From positions 8,671 to 72,670 of the forward strand of contig CAYNDV010000005.1 in NCBI GenBank assembly GCA_964396055.1: a stretch of DNA of 64,000 bases. The letters are read 5' to 3'. This document shows positions 53,538-62,938 of this stretch, piece after piece. Within the stretch, counting starts at the first letter, position 1. Each line of letters begins with the position of its first letter. Under the pieces are notes generated by a model. It saw nothing but the letters and a program-made list of their open reading frames with translations. It ran no database searches and was not told where the DNA came from. Source of the stretch: CAYJPV01 sp964396055. Lineage in GTDB: Bacteria > Acidobacteriota > Vicinamibacteria > Vicinamibacterales > JAKQTR01. Both the position numbers and the translations under genes were made by a program.

Positions 53538-54941
53538 TCAGGCGAAGCAACCTGGCAAGCTCCGGTCGAGTCGCGCGGCCGGCGACCCGGGGGCGACGAG
53601 CCGCTCAGGTCGGAGCGCAGCCACCGTCTCAAGGACGCGGTCGATGTCGGCCGGGGCAACGTAGAGGTGCGCCGACAAGCGCACGGGCCGGTTGACGTCC
53701 TGGCCCTGGGCCCGCACGCGGATCTTCCTCGCCCACAGGGCGTCCTGCAGCGCCCGACCCGTGACGCCGTCCACGCTGAACGTCGTGAGCGCGGACATCA
53801 GGCGCCGGTCAGCCGGTGAGGCGAGCCGGGCCCGGGGGATCTGCGCCAGGCCGTCCCGCAGACGGCCGGCCAGCATCAGGTCCCACCGCTCGATGCGCTC
53901 GATGCCAATGGCCTGGATGAAGTCCAGCGCGGCCAGCAGTCCGTCCACGACCGCCACGCTGCCCGTCCCGTACTGCATGAACCGGAAGGCGCCCGTCTCA
54001 TCGTCATCGAGCCGCCCGCTGGCCAGCGTCACCCAGAGGCGCGGCTGCACGTCGCGACGAATGTAGAGCACGCCCGTGCCCTTCGGCGCCAGCAGCCACT
54101 TGTGGGGGCTCGACACGTAGGCGTCGCAGCCGAGGGTCTTCACGTCGAGCCGGCGCTGCCCGATCACCTGGGCGCCGTCGACGACGGACAGCGCGCCTCG
54201 TTCGCGCGCGAGGGCGCACAGCTCGACGGCTGGCATCAGGATGCCCAGGCCGGAGGTGATGTGGCTGAACATGACGACGCGCGTCCGTGGCGTGATGGCG
54301 TCGGCGAACAACGGCACGATGGCCTCTGGCCCGCCCTGGGCTGCCGGCAGCAGCGGGAGTTCCTTGACGACGATGCCGTGGCGTTTCGCCCGCAGGCGCC
54401 AGCTGCCGATGCCGCCGCTGTGCTCGTGGTCCGTCGTGACGACCTCGTCGCCGGCCTTCAGGTCGAGCCCGTTCGCCACCAGGCTCATGCCGATCGTGGC
54501 GTTCTGCGTGATCGCGATTTCCTCGGCTGGCGCGTTGATGAACGTGCCGATTCTCGACCGGGCCGCCACGAGCTGCTGGTAGCCCGTGAGCGGCTCGCCG
54601 TCGGCCTGGAAGTACGGCCAGTCGGGCAGTTCCCGTTCCAGTTGCTCGAGCCGCCCGGTCATCGCCGAGAGCACGTCGCGCGGCATGGCCCCGAGCGTGC
54701 CGGTGTTGCAATAGGTGACGTCTTCCGGGAACAGGAACCGGCGGCGGGCGGCGGCAAAGACCGCGGCATCCGGCTCGTCGGCCTGGGGCGTGAACGGCCT
54801 GTGCGCACCCGCACTCCCGTCGCCCGTCGTGCAGGGCTTCAGCCCTGCCGGCGTGTCCCCCCACACACGCACGCCAGGCGCGAGAGTCGCGGCGCCGGCC
54901 AGGGCGGATTGCGAAAGGAACCGGCGGCGCGTCTGTCGCAT
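53538..54941 (-). CDS. Tat-exported class V aminotransferase-like PLP enzyme
   Basis: 467 residues. N-terminus MRQTRRRFLSQSALAGAATLAPG is a Tat signal (RRRFLS). The class V fold follows: CNTGTLGAMPRDVLSAM, NATIGMSLVANGLDL, TTDHEHSGGIGSWR, VVDGAQVIGQRRLDVKTLGCDAY and SSPHKWLLAPKGTGVLYIRR, in which the Lys binds PLP. Closest recognisable types are isopenicillin-N epimerase/cysteine-desulfurase-like proteins. Export by Tat fits a cofactor loaded in the cytoplasm. It starts with a one-base overlap (TGATG) with the preceding unknown gene, so the two are coupled. Confidence 0.9.
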   Translation of the reverse strand: MRQTRRRFLSQSALAGAATLAPGVRVWGDTPAGLKPCTTGDGSAGAHRPFTPQADEPDAAVFAAARRRFLFPEDVTYCNTGTLGAMPRDVLSAMTGRLEQLERELPDWPYFQADGEPLTGYQQLVAARSRIGTFINAPAEEIAITQNATIGMSLVANGLDLKAGDEVVTTDHEHSGGIGSWRLRAKRHGIVVKELPLLPAAQGGPEAIVPLFADAITPRTRVVMFSHITSGLGILMPAVELCALARERGALSVVDGAQVIGQRRLDVKTLGCDAYVSSPHKWLLAPKGTGVLYIRRDVQPRLWVTLASGRLDDDETGAFRFMQYGTGSVAVVDGLLAALDFIQAIGIERIERWDLMLAGRLRDGLAQIPRARLASPADRRLMSALTTFSVDGVTGRALQDALWARKIRVRAQGQDVNRPVRLSAHLYVAPADIDRVLETVAALRPERLVAPGSPAARLDRSLPGCFA

Positions 54942-56200
54942 CAGAGACCTCCCGGGGTCGGGACCGTCACCACCCAGCCTCGCGCGGCCAACTCTTTCGA
55001 TGCCGCCGGCGAGACCCGGCCCGTCAGCACGATCGTCAAGCGCTTCGCCCCGAGTTCCTGCCGGGCGCGCGTGTCGATCTCCTGCAGCGTCGCTTCGGCC
55101 GCGGTGGTCCAGCGTACCCAGTCGAGGGGCAGCAGGACGTACGCCTCGCCGCCCGCCCCCACGGCCACCGTCGCGAGCGAGTCGGTCAGCAGCGCGCTGA
55201 ACGGGGCGGCCGCGTGGCGCTGCGCCAGCAACTCGGCGCTCTCGACGTGGAACAACGCTTCACGTTCGTGACGCGACGCGGCGGCGGCCGGGATGCGCGC
55301 GGCGCTGCCGGGGATCTTCGCCGCGTGAAGCGCCGCGATCAGCCGTGTCTGATAGCTCAGCGTCAGGGCGCCGTTGCGGAAGAAGGCTTTTGCCGCCTCG
55401 TCCGGGACACCGAGATCCGCGAGGCGCTGCTCGTTGATCTTCCGCAGTTCCTCGGGGTCCTTGCCCCAGACCAGGTTGCCGGCGGTGGCGGTCATGCCGA
55501 CGACGCCCGGAATGGGCAGCGCGACCTTGCTGACGATCGATCCGGCCGCGTCTGCCTTGCCGACGTCGTCGAGGGCCTTTCGCAACACCGGGTTGGTCGT
55601 GTAGGGATCGACGCCGAGCTTCTGCGCCCACCGGCGGGCTGCGCTACTCACGCCCGTCACCGATTTGCCCGCCGACGCCGCCGCATTGCCGCCCGGCGTG
55701 GACCCGGCCGCCGGGTCGTCCGCTGTGGCCGACTCGACCGCCCGCTTGCTCTGCCGGCCCAGGTTCACGCCCAGCCTCTTGATACCCGACCCGAGCCCCT
55801 TCACCGTGCCAGCCGGGTCCGTCACGACACCGGCCGCTCCCTTGCCGACGTTGACGACGGACTGGGCGCCGGCCTTCAGAAACACGCCGGTCTTCGAGAC
55901 GTCGTCGAGCCGGGCCAGCGCGTCGACCTCGGAGAGGCGCACGGCCAGCATCGACCGGCCTTCGGCCTCGAACGCGCCGAAGTCGGACTCGATGCGGAAC
56001 TCGTGGAAGTACCCCTCGGTCTGCACCGCGGCGGCCACGGCGTGACGGGGACCCTTGAGCTCGGCCGGGGTCAACAACTCGGCGGCCGTGAATACCGGCG
56101 GCGGTTCGTCGGCGCGCCGGGCATCGACCGGCTGGCCGCCGGACAGCACAACCAGCAGGCCCGCCCCGCCAACCAGCGCGACCATCTTCGAGCGGTTCAT
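54941..56200 (-). CDS. Unknown secreted protein, coupled to the aminotransferase
   Basis: 419 residues from ATG 56200, preceded by GGGAGGAG. Signal peptide KMVALVGGAGLLVVLSGGQPVDA. I do not recognise the family. A Gly/Val-rich stretch (about residues 110-150: GAQSVVNVGKGAAGVVTDPA, then VKGLGSGIKRLG) may be amphipathic or membrane-active; the Ala/Lys-rich middle and a compact C-terminal domain (TIVLTGRVSPAASKELAARGW) follow. Few cysteines and no catalytic motif. Its stop overlaps the aminotransferase start, and it lies 18 bases after the S1-domain gene. Confidence 0.65.
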   Translation of the reverse strand: MNRSKMVALVGGAGLLVVLSGGQPVDARRADEPPPVFTAAELLTPAELKGPRHAVAAAVQTEGYFHEFRIESDFGAFEAEGRSMLAVRLSEVDALARLDDVSKTGVFLKAGAQSVVNVGKGAAGVVTDPAGTVKGLGSGIKRLGVNLGRQSKRAVESATADDPAAGSTPGGNAAASAGKSVTGVSSAARRWAQKLGVDPYTTNPVLRKALDDVGKADAAGSIVSKVALPIPGVVGMTATAGNLVWGKDPEELRKINEQRLADLGVPDEAAKAFFRNGALTLSYQTRLIAALHAAKIPGSAARIPAAAASRHEREALFHVESAELLAQRHAAAPFSALLTDSLATVAVGAGGEAYVLLPLDWVRWTTAAEATLQEIDTRARQELGAKRLTIVLTGRVSPAASKELAARGWVVTVPTPGGL

Positions 56201-56218
56201 GTGACGCTCTCCTCCCGG

Positions 56219-57664
56219 TTACTCGTCCCGACCCCGGGGGGTTCCGAGGGCGCCGCGGAGTTTGTCGGCCAGCGAGCCGAACCCTTCCTTCGACGCCGGC
56301 GCCGTCCGGGCGGTGTAGTCACGCAACTCCGCCGCGTCCTGCGCATCAAGAACGGCCTTCCGGCTGAGACGGATCCGGCGGCCTCCGGGCTCCACCTCGA
56401 GGACGACGACATCCACGTCCGATCCGACAGGGAACGCCTTCACGACGTCGGCCTCCTTGTCGAGGCCGGTCTCGCTCATCGGAATCAGCCCCGTCTTCCC
56501 GGGACCGAGGAAGACGAATACCCCGAACCGTTCGTGACGCTCGACCTTGCCCGTCACACGCGCGCCGGCGGCCACGTCGCCCCGCGCCGTCGCGCTCACC
56601 GCCCGTGAGGACCCCTCGGGCACCAGGGCGACGCCGATGCGTTTCTTGTCGGGCTCGATGCTCAGGATCTCGAAGGCGCCGGCCATGCCGGCGCTCACCT
56701 CCTTCGACCACCCGCCGGGCCGGCCCGTCGGCGCGAACGTCGACGCATGGGCCAGCGCTTCGATGCCCGGCTCGAGTTCCACGAACGCGCCGAACTCCGC
56801 GATGCGGGTCACCCGCCCGGCGTACACCTGGCCGATCTCGTAGCGGGTGGACGCCGTCAGCCACGGGTCGTCGGCAAGTTGTTTCAGGCCGAGGGCGATC
56901 CTCCCGGTTTCCTGATCGACGCGGAGCACCTTGACGGTGATCTCCTGGCCCGGCGACACCACCTGGGCAGCATCCGGCACGCGCGACCAGCTCATCTCGG
57001 ACACGTGCAGCAGTCCCTGGACGCCAGCGCCGAAGTCGACGAACGCGCCGTAGGGCGGGACGGTGGCGACGCGGCCGGTCAGCACGGCGCCTGGAACGAT
57101 GGACTGCCGGATCTCGGCCGCGCGAACTTCCTGCTCGGCCTCGAGCAGCACCCGCCGCGACACCACGAGATTCCGGCCGCCCTCGCCGTACTCGACGATG
57201 CGGAACGTGTAGACGTGGCCGTCGTGATCGGCGGGGTCGGCCGTGCGCGTGACGTCGATCTGCGAGAAGGGACAGAAGGCGCGCTGCTTCGCGATGCGCA
57301 CCTCGTAGCCGCCCTTGACCGCCCGCTCGACCTTGCCTTCCACCGGCAGGCCGCTGCGGAAGGCCTCTTCGAGCTGGCGGTCGGTGACGGCATTGCGGGC
57401 GAGCTTGCGCGACAGGGTCAGGCCGCCGTCGGTCGACACCACCACCGCCTGGATGCGCTCACCCACGGCCACCTCGAGCGCGCCCGACTCGTCCTTCAAC
57501 TCGGCGAGGTCGATGACGGCCTCGCCCTTGCCGCCGACGTTCACGAACGCCACGTCGTGGCCGATCGCCACAATCGTCCCCTCGACGGTCGCGCCCCGCT
57601 CGACGCGGGTAGCCTTGACGGAGGCTTCGAACAACGCGGCAAAGTCTTCCTCGGGCTCGGTCAC
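56219..57664 (-). CDS. S1-domain RNA-binding protein with about five S1 repeats
   Basis: 481 residues from GTG 57664, chosen because AAGGAG lies six bases upstream; a frame to 57718 has no such site. S1 domains at about 24-75 (GATVEGTIVAIGHDVAFVNVGGKGEAVIDL), 105-170, 190-260 (GAVLTGRVATVPPYGAFVDF), 275-350 (YAGRVTRIAEFGAFVELEPG) and 375-445 (RVTGKVERHERFGVFVFLGPGKTGLIPMSE). The layout is like ribosomal protein S1, but the protein is shorter than the six-domain form, so it may be an S1 paralog rather than RpsA itself. A C-terminal tail (KEGFGSLADKLRGALG) follows. First gene of a probable three-gene unit. Confidence 0.88.
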   Translation of the reverse strand: MTEPEEDFAALFEASVKATRVERGATVEGTIVAIGHDVAFVNVGGKGEAVIDLAELKDESGALEVAVGERIQAVVVSTDGGLTLSRKLARNAVTDRQLEEAFRSGLPVEGKVERAVKGGYEVRIAKQRAFCPFSQIDVTRTADPADHDGHVYTFRIVEYGEGGRNLVVSRRVLLEAEQEVRAAEIRQSIVPGAVLTGRVATVPPYGAFVDFGAGVQGLLHVSEMSWSRVPDAAQVVSPGQEITVKVLRVDQETGRIALGLKQLADDPWLTASTRYEIGQVYAGRVTRIAEFGAFVELEPGIEALAHASTFAPTGRPGGWSKEVSAGMAGAFEILSIEPDKKRIGVALVPEGSSRAVSATARGDVAAGARVTGKVERHERFGVFVFLGPGKTGLIPMSETGLDKEADVVKAFPVGSDVDVVVLEVEPGGRRIRLSRKAVLDAQDAAELRDYTARTAPASKEGFGSLADKLRGALGTPRGRDE

Positions 57665-57733
57665 GATACGCTCCTTGGCCGGGACTGCGGCCACGCCTCC
57701 TGCGCAGGGTACCGCCACGTCCCTTTCTCAGGC

Positions 57734-57834
57734 ATCGTACCTGAACCGGGGGCCGCCGGTCACCGGGGCGCCCCGGCCCCACGTGCGCCGGCCTGCCGGG
57801 TCGGTTGCCTGCCAGCATGGCTTGCGGCTACGCT
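57734..57834. promoter_or_regulatory. Divergent promoter region between S1-domain and PhoPQ-type genes
   Basis: For the plus strand, TTGCCT (57805-57810) and TACGCT (57829-57834) are 18 bases apart, with a predicted start near 57841, 35 bases before the ATG. For the minus strand, TACGAT (57739-57734) is the best -10, with TGACCG-like sequence upstream. Both are moderate matches. Confidence 0.35.
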
Positions 57835-57875
57835 GGGCATGCACCCCGACCACACATCCCGTCCCGGAGATGCCG

Positions 57876-59321
57876 ATGACCAGACGCCTGCCTGCCGCCG
57901 CCGCGTGCCTGTCGATCCCGATCCTGGTCGCGTCGTTCCTCGCGCTGGCGCCGGCGTTCACCCGCGCGCAGGCCCCCGTGCCGACGCAGGCGGTGCCGGC
58001 GGCCGTGTCGCCCGCCGCGCGCACGCAGACCGCTCTGGATCGTTACGTGTCCGAGCCGGATCCGAGCTACCGGTACGAACGCGTGGCCACCCTCGACGGC
58101 GCGGGCTACACCGCGTGGGTCATCGACATGACGTCCCAGACCTGGCGCGCACCGGGCGAGGTCGACCGCACGGCCTGGAAACACTGGCTCACCATCATCC
58201 GCCCCGCGCAGGTGAAGCACCGGACGGCGTTCCTCTACATCACGGGGGGCAACAACACCAACCCGGCGCCCCGGGCCGCCGACGAGACGCTGGCGCGCGT
58301 GGCCACGATGACCGGTTCGATCGTGGCCGAGCTGCGCATGGTCCCCAACCAGCCGCTGGTGTTCGGCGGCGACGGGAAGCCGCGCGTCGAGGACGACCTG
58401 ATCGCCTACACCTGGGACAAGTTCCTCCGCGGCGGCGACGATCGGTGGCCCGCCCGGCTGCCCATGACCAAGGCCGCCGTCCGCGGGATGGACACGGTCG
58501 TCTCGGTCTGCGCCGGCGAGCAGATCGGCATCGACGGCTTCGTCGTCTCTGGCGGCTCGAAGCGCGGGTGGACGGCGTGGACCACCGCCGCCGTCGATGC
58601 CCGCGTGGTCGCCGTGGCGCCGATGGTGATCGACCTGCTCAACGTGATCCCGTCGTTCCGGCACCACAAGGCGGTCTACGGCTACTACGCGCCGGCCGTG
58701 GCCGACTACGAGGACCAGGGCATCATGGCGTGGCAGGACTCGCCGCGGTACAAGGCGCTCATGGCCATCGAGGAGCCCTACGAGTACCGCGAGCGCCTCA
58801 CGATGCCGAAGTTCATGGTCAATGCGACCGGTGACCAGTTCTTCCTGCCCGACTCCTGGCAGTATTACTATGCGGACCTCGCGGGCGAGAAGTACCTGCG
58901 GTACGTCCCCAACGCGGACCACTCGATGCGCAACACCGACGCCTGGTTCTCGGTCCTCGCCTTCTACGACGCGGTGCTGAACCGGAAGCCGCTGCCCCGG
59001 TTCAGCTGGACCGTCGCCGCGGACGGGGCGATTCGCGTCCGCACCCAGGACCTGCCCGCCGCGGTGAAGCTGTGGCAGGTGACGAACCCCGGCGCCCGGG
59101 ACTTCAGGCTGAGTTCGATTGGCGCCCGCTGGAAGAGCACCGCGCTGACCCCGTCGAGCCCTGGCGAATACGAGGCGCGGGTCCCCGCGCCGGCGCGCGG
59201 GTTCACCGCCTACATGATCGAACTGACGTTCCCGAGCGGCCTGGCCCTGGCGCCCTTCAAGTTCACCACGGGCGTGAAGGTGATTCCCGACGTGGAGCCG
59301 TTCAAGGAGCAGGACCGATGA
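57876..59321 (+). CDS. PhoPQ-activated pathogenicity-related type secreted protein (PqaA family)
   Basis: 481 residues. ATG 57876 is six bases after GGAG; ATG 57870 is too close. Signal peptide LPAAAACLSIPILVASFLALAPAFTRAQA. The family signature blocks are present: ALDRYVSEPDPSYRYE, WKHWLTIIRPAQVKHRTAFLYITGGNN and FVVSGGSKRGWTAWTTAA, where the Ser in GGSKRG sits at an alpha/beta-hydrolase nucleophile position. MVIDLLNVIPSFRHH and PNADHSM follow, with a possible catalytic His. Distant relatives include autocrine proliferation repressor-like proteins and glucuronoyl-esterase-like folds; the substrate is unknown. It overlaps the next gene by four bases. Confidence 0.88.
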   Translation: MTRRLPAAAACLSIPILVASFLALAPAFTRAQAPVPTQAVPAAVSPAARTQTALDRYVSEPDPSYRYERVATLDGAGYTAWVIDMTSQTWRAPGEVDRTAWKHWLTIIRPAQVKHRTAFLYITGGNNTNPAPRAADETLARVATMTGSIVAELRMVPNQPLVFGGDGKPRVEDDLIAYTWDKFLRGGDDRWPARLPMTKAAVRGMDTVVSVCAGEQIGIDGFVVSGGSKRGWTAWTTAAVDARVVAVAPMVIDLLNVIPSFRHHKAVYGYYAPAVADYEDQGIMAWQDSPRYKALMAIEEPYEYRERLTMPKFMVNATGDQFFLPDSWQYYYADLAGEKYLRYVPNADHSMRNTDAWFSVLAFYDAVLNRKPLPRFSWTVAADGAIRVRTQDLPAAVKLWQVTNPGARDFRLSSIGARWKSTALTPSSPGEYEARVPAPARGFTAYMIELTFPSGLALAPFKFTTGVKVIPDVEPFKEQDR

Positions 59322-60199
59322 TCGCATCCGACACCCACTCCCGGCCGCCCGCCACCCTGCAGGTTTCCTGCGTTCAGCTGCACTGGGCCAAGGCGCTGCC
59401 GTTCAACCTGCAGCGCACCCTCCACTTCATCGCGGCGGCGGCCGACGCGGGCAGCCGCGTGGTCCTCTTCCCGGAAGCCACGCTCACCAGCTACTACTTC
59501 CCGTACGTCGTCGGCCTCGATCCCGCCGACGTGGCGTCCGCCCTGGAACAGGTGCAGGCGGCGGCCAGGGAGCACGGGATCTGGGTCATCGTCGGCACGA
59601 TTCGCCGGACGCACGATCGGTTCCTCAACCTCGCGCACGTCATTGATCCGCACGGCGCCATCACCCACGAGTACGCCAAGGTGCACATGGCCGGCCGCGA
59701 CGAACAGCAGTACTGCCGGGGTGGCGACAAGCTCTCGCTGTTCGAGATCGACGGCGTCCGGTGCACGCTGGTCATCTGCCGGGACGGCCGGCACCCGGAG
59801 TTGTACCGCGTGCCGGCGATGGCCGGCGCGCAGATTCTGTTCCACCCGTCGTGCAGTTCGGATGAGATCGAAGCCGTCTGCTGGAAGCGGACGTCGGGCC
59901 GCGCCCAGCAGCCCGTGGGGCCCAACTCGAAGATCTTCCACTGCGTAGCCAATACCATCGGCGAGTCGCCCGACGGCAGGCAGACGTCCAGCGGGTCGTC
60001 GTTCATCCGCGAGCCGAACGGGATCCCGCTCGCCGAGGCCGGGTTCTACCAGGAAGAGATGATCACGGCGGTGCTCGACCTGTCGCGGGCTGATCGTTCG
60101 TACATCCGCGACAGCATGAGGAACCCGCCGTTCCTGGCCGCGCACTGGGAGCGCATGATTGCCGACGCCGAAGCGCGCAAGGACGTCGTGCCCGAGTAG
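59318..60199 (+). CDS. Carbon-nitrogen hydrolase (nitrilase superfamily)
   Basis: 293 residues from ATG 59318 (ATGA overlap with the previous stop). The Glu-Lys-Cys triad is complete: Glu53 in LFPEATLTSY, Lys121 in YAKVHMAG, Cys154 in LVICRDGRHPELYR. No signal peptide, so cytoplasmic. CRDGR at the catalytic Cys is like bacterial amidase/N-carbamoylase relatives rather than true nitrilases (CWE). The substrate cannot be told from sequence; linkage to a secreted PqaA-type protein may be fortuitous. Confidence 0.9.
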   Translation: MIASDTHSRPPATLQVSCVQLHWAKALPFNLQRTLHFIAAAADAGSRVVLFPEATLTSYYFPYVVGLDPADVASALEQVQAAAREHGIWVIVGTIRRTHDRFLNLAHVIDPHGAITHEYAKVHMAGRDEQQYCRGGDKLSLFEIDGVRCTLVICRDGRHPELYRVPAMAGAQILFHPSCSSDEIEAVCWKRTSGRAQQPVGPNSKIFHCVANTIGESPDGRQTSSGSSFIREPNGIPLAEAGFYQEEMITAVLDLSRADRSYIRDSMRNPPFLAAHWERMIADAEARKDVVPE

Positions 60200-60204
60200 C
60201 CCGT

Positions 60205-61560
60205 TCAGGCCCCGGGGCTGAGCGCCTCGAGCACGCCACTCACCAGCGCCCGGGCCTCCGCGTCGGTCGGGGCCTCGGCCGCCAGCCGGATCACCGGCTC
60301 GGTGGCTGACGGCCGCGCGAGCAGCCACCGGTCCGGCCACACCACCTTCACGCCGTCGGTCAGGTCGAACGACTCGCCGCTGAACGCGTGCCTGATCAGC
60401 CGCAGCGAGGGCGCGATGTCGCGGGCCGAACAGAGCAGCCGCTCGCGGACCATCGCGTAGCGGGGCGCCCTGGCCCTGAGGGCGGCGACGGGCTGACCCG
60501 ACACGGCCATCGCCTCCAGGATGACCGCCAGGGCGGTGAAGCTGTCGCGGCACGGGTTGACCGGCAGGACGATGACGCCGCCGTCGCCCTCGCCGCCCAC
60601 CTCGGCGCCGTGTTCGAGCATGGCTTCCACCACGCTGGCCTCGCCCACGCGGCAGCGGTGCACGGGACAACCGAACCGCGCGGCCACGTCGTCCACCGTG
60701 CGCGTGGCGGCGACGCTGACCACCACCGGCCCGGGGTGCCGCTCGAGCCACCGCTGAATCACCAGCACGGAGGTGGCATCGGTGCCGAGCGGCGTGCCGC
60801 CGGCATCCACGACGGCGAGGCGATCGCCGTCGGCGTCCTGGGCAAAACCCACGTCGGCTCCGGCGCCGCGCACGGCGTCGCACAGCGCGGTGAGGTTCGC
60901 CGCGTCAGGCTCCCGGCCGGCCGCCGGACCGCCCTCCGCCGCGGCAGGCACCTCGACGACCGTGCACCCCAGTCCCTCGAGCAACCGGCGGACCGGTGCC
61001 GCGGCCGCGCCGCCCGTCGGGTCGATCGCGACGGTGAAGCGCCGGTCGCGGATCCGCGGCGCGTCCACGGCCCGCGTGACGGCCTGCAGGTGGCGGGCCG
61101 CCGCGGTGGTGTCGGACCGCACCTCCGACATCTCCGAGGCCCGCACCCGCGGGTAGAAGCCCTGGTGGTAGAGGTCCGTCAGCTCGGCCGCCTGGTTCGC
61201 CCGCAGCGCCAGGCCTTCCGCGCTGACGAACCGCAGCGCGTTCCATTCAGGCGACCCGTGGCTGCCGCTGACGGAGATCCCGCCGAAGGCGCCAGCGGCG
61301 CGGACGTGGAGCATCAGCGTGGGCAGGGGCACGATCCCCAGATCGACCGGCGTGCACCCGACGCTCAGCAGGCCCGCGATGGCGGCCTGCTTCACCATCT
61401 CGCCCGATGGTCGCGTATCGGTGCCGATCAGGATCGGGCCCGCGCCGCAGTAGGTGCCGAACGCCGCGGCGAAGCTGGTGACCAGCTGCGGCGTGAGCGA
61501 CTCGCCCACGACGCCGCGGACGCCGGACGGCCCGATCTTCAGCGACAACGTCTGCGGCAT
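60205..61560 (-). CDS. Phosphohexomutase (phosphomannomutase/glucosamine mutase type), copy 1
   Basis: 451 residues. Four-domain alpha-D-phosphohexomutase: LKIGPSGVRGVVGESLTPQ at the start, active-site serine loop SVSGSHGSPEWNALRF (Ser about 100), metal-binding loop FAQDADGDRLAVVD, sugar-binding loop GGEGDGGVI, and phosphate-binding loop RPSATEPVIRLAAEA. Compared with its tandem neighbour the serine loop lacks the usual Asn after SH and the phosphate loop has Ala for Gly, so specificity may differ. Interconverts sugar 1- and 6-phosphates. Four bases downstream of copy 2. Confidence 0.9.
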   Translation of the reverse strand: MPQTLSLKIGPSGVRGVVGESLTPQLVTSFAAAFGTYCGAGPILIGTDTRPSGEMVKQAAIAGLLSVGCTPVDLGIVPLPTLMLHVRAAGAFGGISVSGSHGSPEWNALRFVSAEGLALRANQAAELTDLYHQGFYPRVRASEMSEVRSDTTAAARHLQAVTRAVDAPRIRDRRFTVAIDPTGGAAAAPVRRLLEGLGCTVVEVPAAAEGGPAAGREPDAANLTALCDAVRGAGADVGFAQDADGDRLAVVDAGGTPLGTDATSVLVIQRWLERHPGPVVVSVAATRTVDDVAARFGCPVHRCRVGEASVVEAMLEHGAEVGGEGDGGVIVLPVNPCRDSFTALAVILEAMAVSGQPVAALRARAPRYAMVRERLLCSARDIAPSLRLIRHAFSGESFDLTDGVKVVWPDRWLLARPSATEPVIRLAAEAPTDAEARALVSGVLEALSPGA

Positions 61561-61564
61561 CGGC

Positions 61565-62935
61565 TCAGCTCCCCTCGTGCCCGAACGTCACACGCCTGGC
61601 GAAGGCCACGGCGTCGTCCAGGAGCGCCTCGGCCCGGGCGCGGTCCGGCGCCTCGGCGATGATGCGCAGCAGCGGTTCGGTGCCCGAGGCCCGGACGTGC
61701 AGCCACGCCTCGTCGCGGGCCAGGCGCACGCCGTCCGTGCTGTCCGGCGCGTCCTGCGCGTGGCGCCGCCTGAACCGATCGATGACCTTGAAGACCAGGT
61801 TGGGCGGGCACGGCAGCTCGCGCTTGAGCATGCACAGGGCCGGCAGGGCGGCCACGAGCTGCGCGAGGCTCCGCCCGCTCACGGCCATCTCCTCCAGCAC
61901 GAAGCCGAGGGCCAGCAGGCCGTCGTAGGCGACGCTGTGCGGGAGCACCGCCACGCCGCCGCTGCCTTCGCCGGCCAGCACGGCGCTTTCCGCCAGGCCC
62001 AGGTCGATCACCTGGCTCTCGCCGACCGGGCCGCGAATCACCCGCTGGCCGTGCTGGCGCGCGAGCGCCTCGACCATGCCCGAGGTCGAGAGGCTCGTGA
62101 CGACCGGGCCGGGACGTCGCCGCAGCCGCGGCATGGCCGTCAGCGGCAGGGCGTACTCCTCCGACAGGGCCGTGCCCTCTCCGGTCACGAACCCGATGCG
62201 GTCGCCGTCCACGTTGAGCGCCGCGCCGAGGTCGGCCTCGAAGCAGCGTGCCAGCGTGGCGATCTGGCGCATGTTCCGGGCCGTCGGGGCCGGGGGGTGG
62301 GCGAACTCGCCGGTCGGCTCGTCGTTCACCGGCAGCAACGTGCAGTTGAGGCGTTCGAGGAACCGCGAGGCCACGGCCCCGCAGACGCCGTTGGCGAAAT
62401 CCACCGCCACGCGGAAGCGGCGGGCGCGGATGGGATCGACGTCCAGGGCGGTGGCGAGGTACTCGAGGTACCGCTCCTCGAGGCCGGGCGCCGCCTCGAC
62501 CGGCCGCAGGCGGTCCCAGCCGGCAAACGAGAACGCCGTGCCGTGGTAGACGTCGAGCAGTTCTTCGTTCTTCGCGGCGTTGAGCTGCGCCCCGTCGGGG
62601 CCGAAGAACTTCAGGGCGTTCCAGCTGGCGTCGTTGTGGCTGCCCGTGATGGCCATCCCGCCGGCGGCACCCAGGTCGCGAATCGCGAAGGATACGAGCG
62701 GGCTCGAGGCGACGCCGAGGTCGATGACCCGGCAGCCGGTCGAGAGCAGGCCCGAGACGACGGCGGCCCGGAAGGCCGTGCTGGACCGGCGCGTGTCGCG
62801 GCCGATCACGACGGGCCCGCCGCCACACCACGTGCCGAAGGCGCAGGCGAAGTTCACGATGAGCTCGGGCGTGAGGGCGTCCCCCACCACCCCGCGAACC
62901 CCGGACGCGCCGATCTTGAGTTCCCTCAGGGCCAT
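61565..62935 (-). CDS. Phosphohexomutase, copy 2
   Basis: 456 residues with the same architecture and closer to consensus: LKIGASGVRGVVGDALTPE, serine loop AITGSHNDASWNALKF, metal loop LNVDGDRIGFV (Asn in place of the first Asp of DGDGDR-type loops), GEGSGGVAVLP and RASGTEPLLRIIAEAPD. About 35-40% identical to copy 1 by eye, so the tandem arose by an old duplication. It is three bases downstream of the sugar kinase gene; kinase-mutase-mutase form one operon. Confidence 0.9.
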   Translation of the reverse strand: MALRELKIGASGVRGVVGDALTPELIVNFACAFGTWCGGGPVVIGRDTRRSSTAFRAAVVSGLLSTGCRVIDLGVASSPLVSFAIRDLGAAGGMAITGSHNDASWNALKFFGPDGAQLNAAKNEELLDVYHGTAFSFAGWDRLRPVEAAPGLEERYLEYLATALDVDPIRARRFRVAVDFANGVCGAVASRFLERLNCTLLPVNDEPTGEFAHPPAPTARNMRQIATLARCFEADLGAALNVDGDRIGFVTGEGTALSEEYALPLTAMPRLRRRPGPVVTSLSTSGMVEALARQHGQRVIRGPVGESQVIDLGLAESAVLAGEGSGGVAVLPHSVAYDGLLALGFVLEEMAVSGRSLAQLVAALPALCMLKRELPCPPNLVFKVIDRFRRRHAQDAPDSTDGVRLARDEAWLHVRASGTEPLLRIIAEAPDRARAEALLDDAVAFARRVTFGHEGS

Positions 62936-62938
62936 GCG

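Noticed and set aside
50910..53819. 969-codon plus-strand open frame
   Set aside because: Antisense to the GH29-CE15 gene with intact catalytic motifs.
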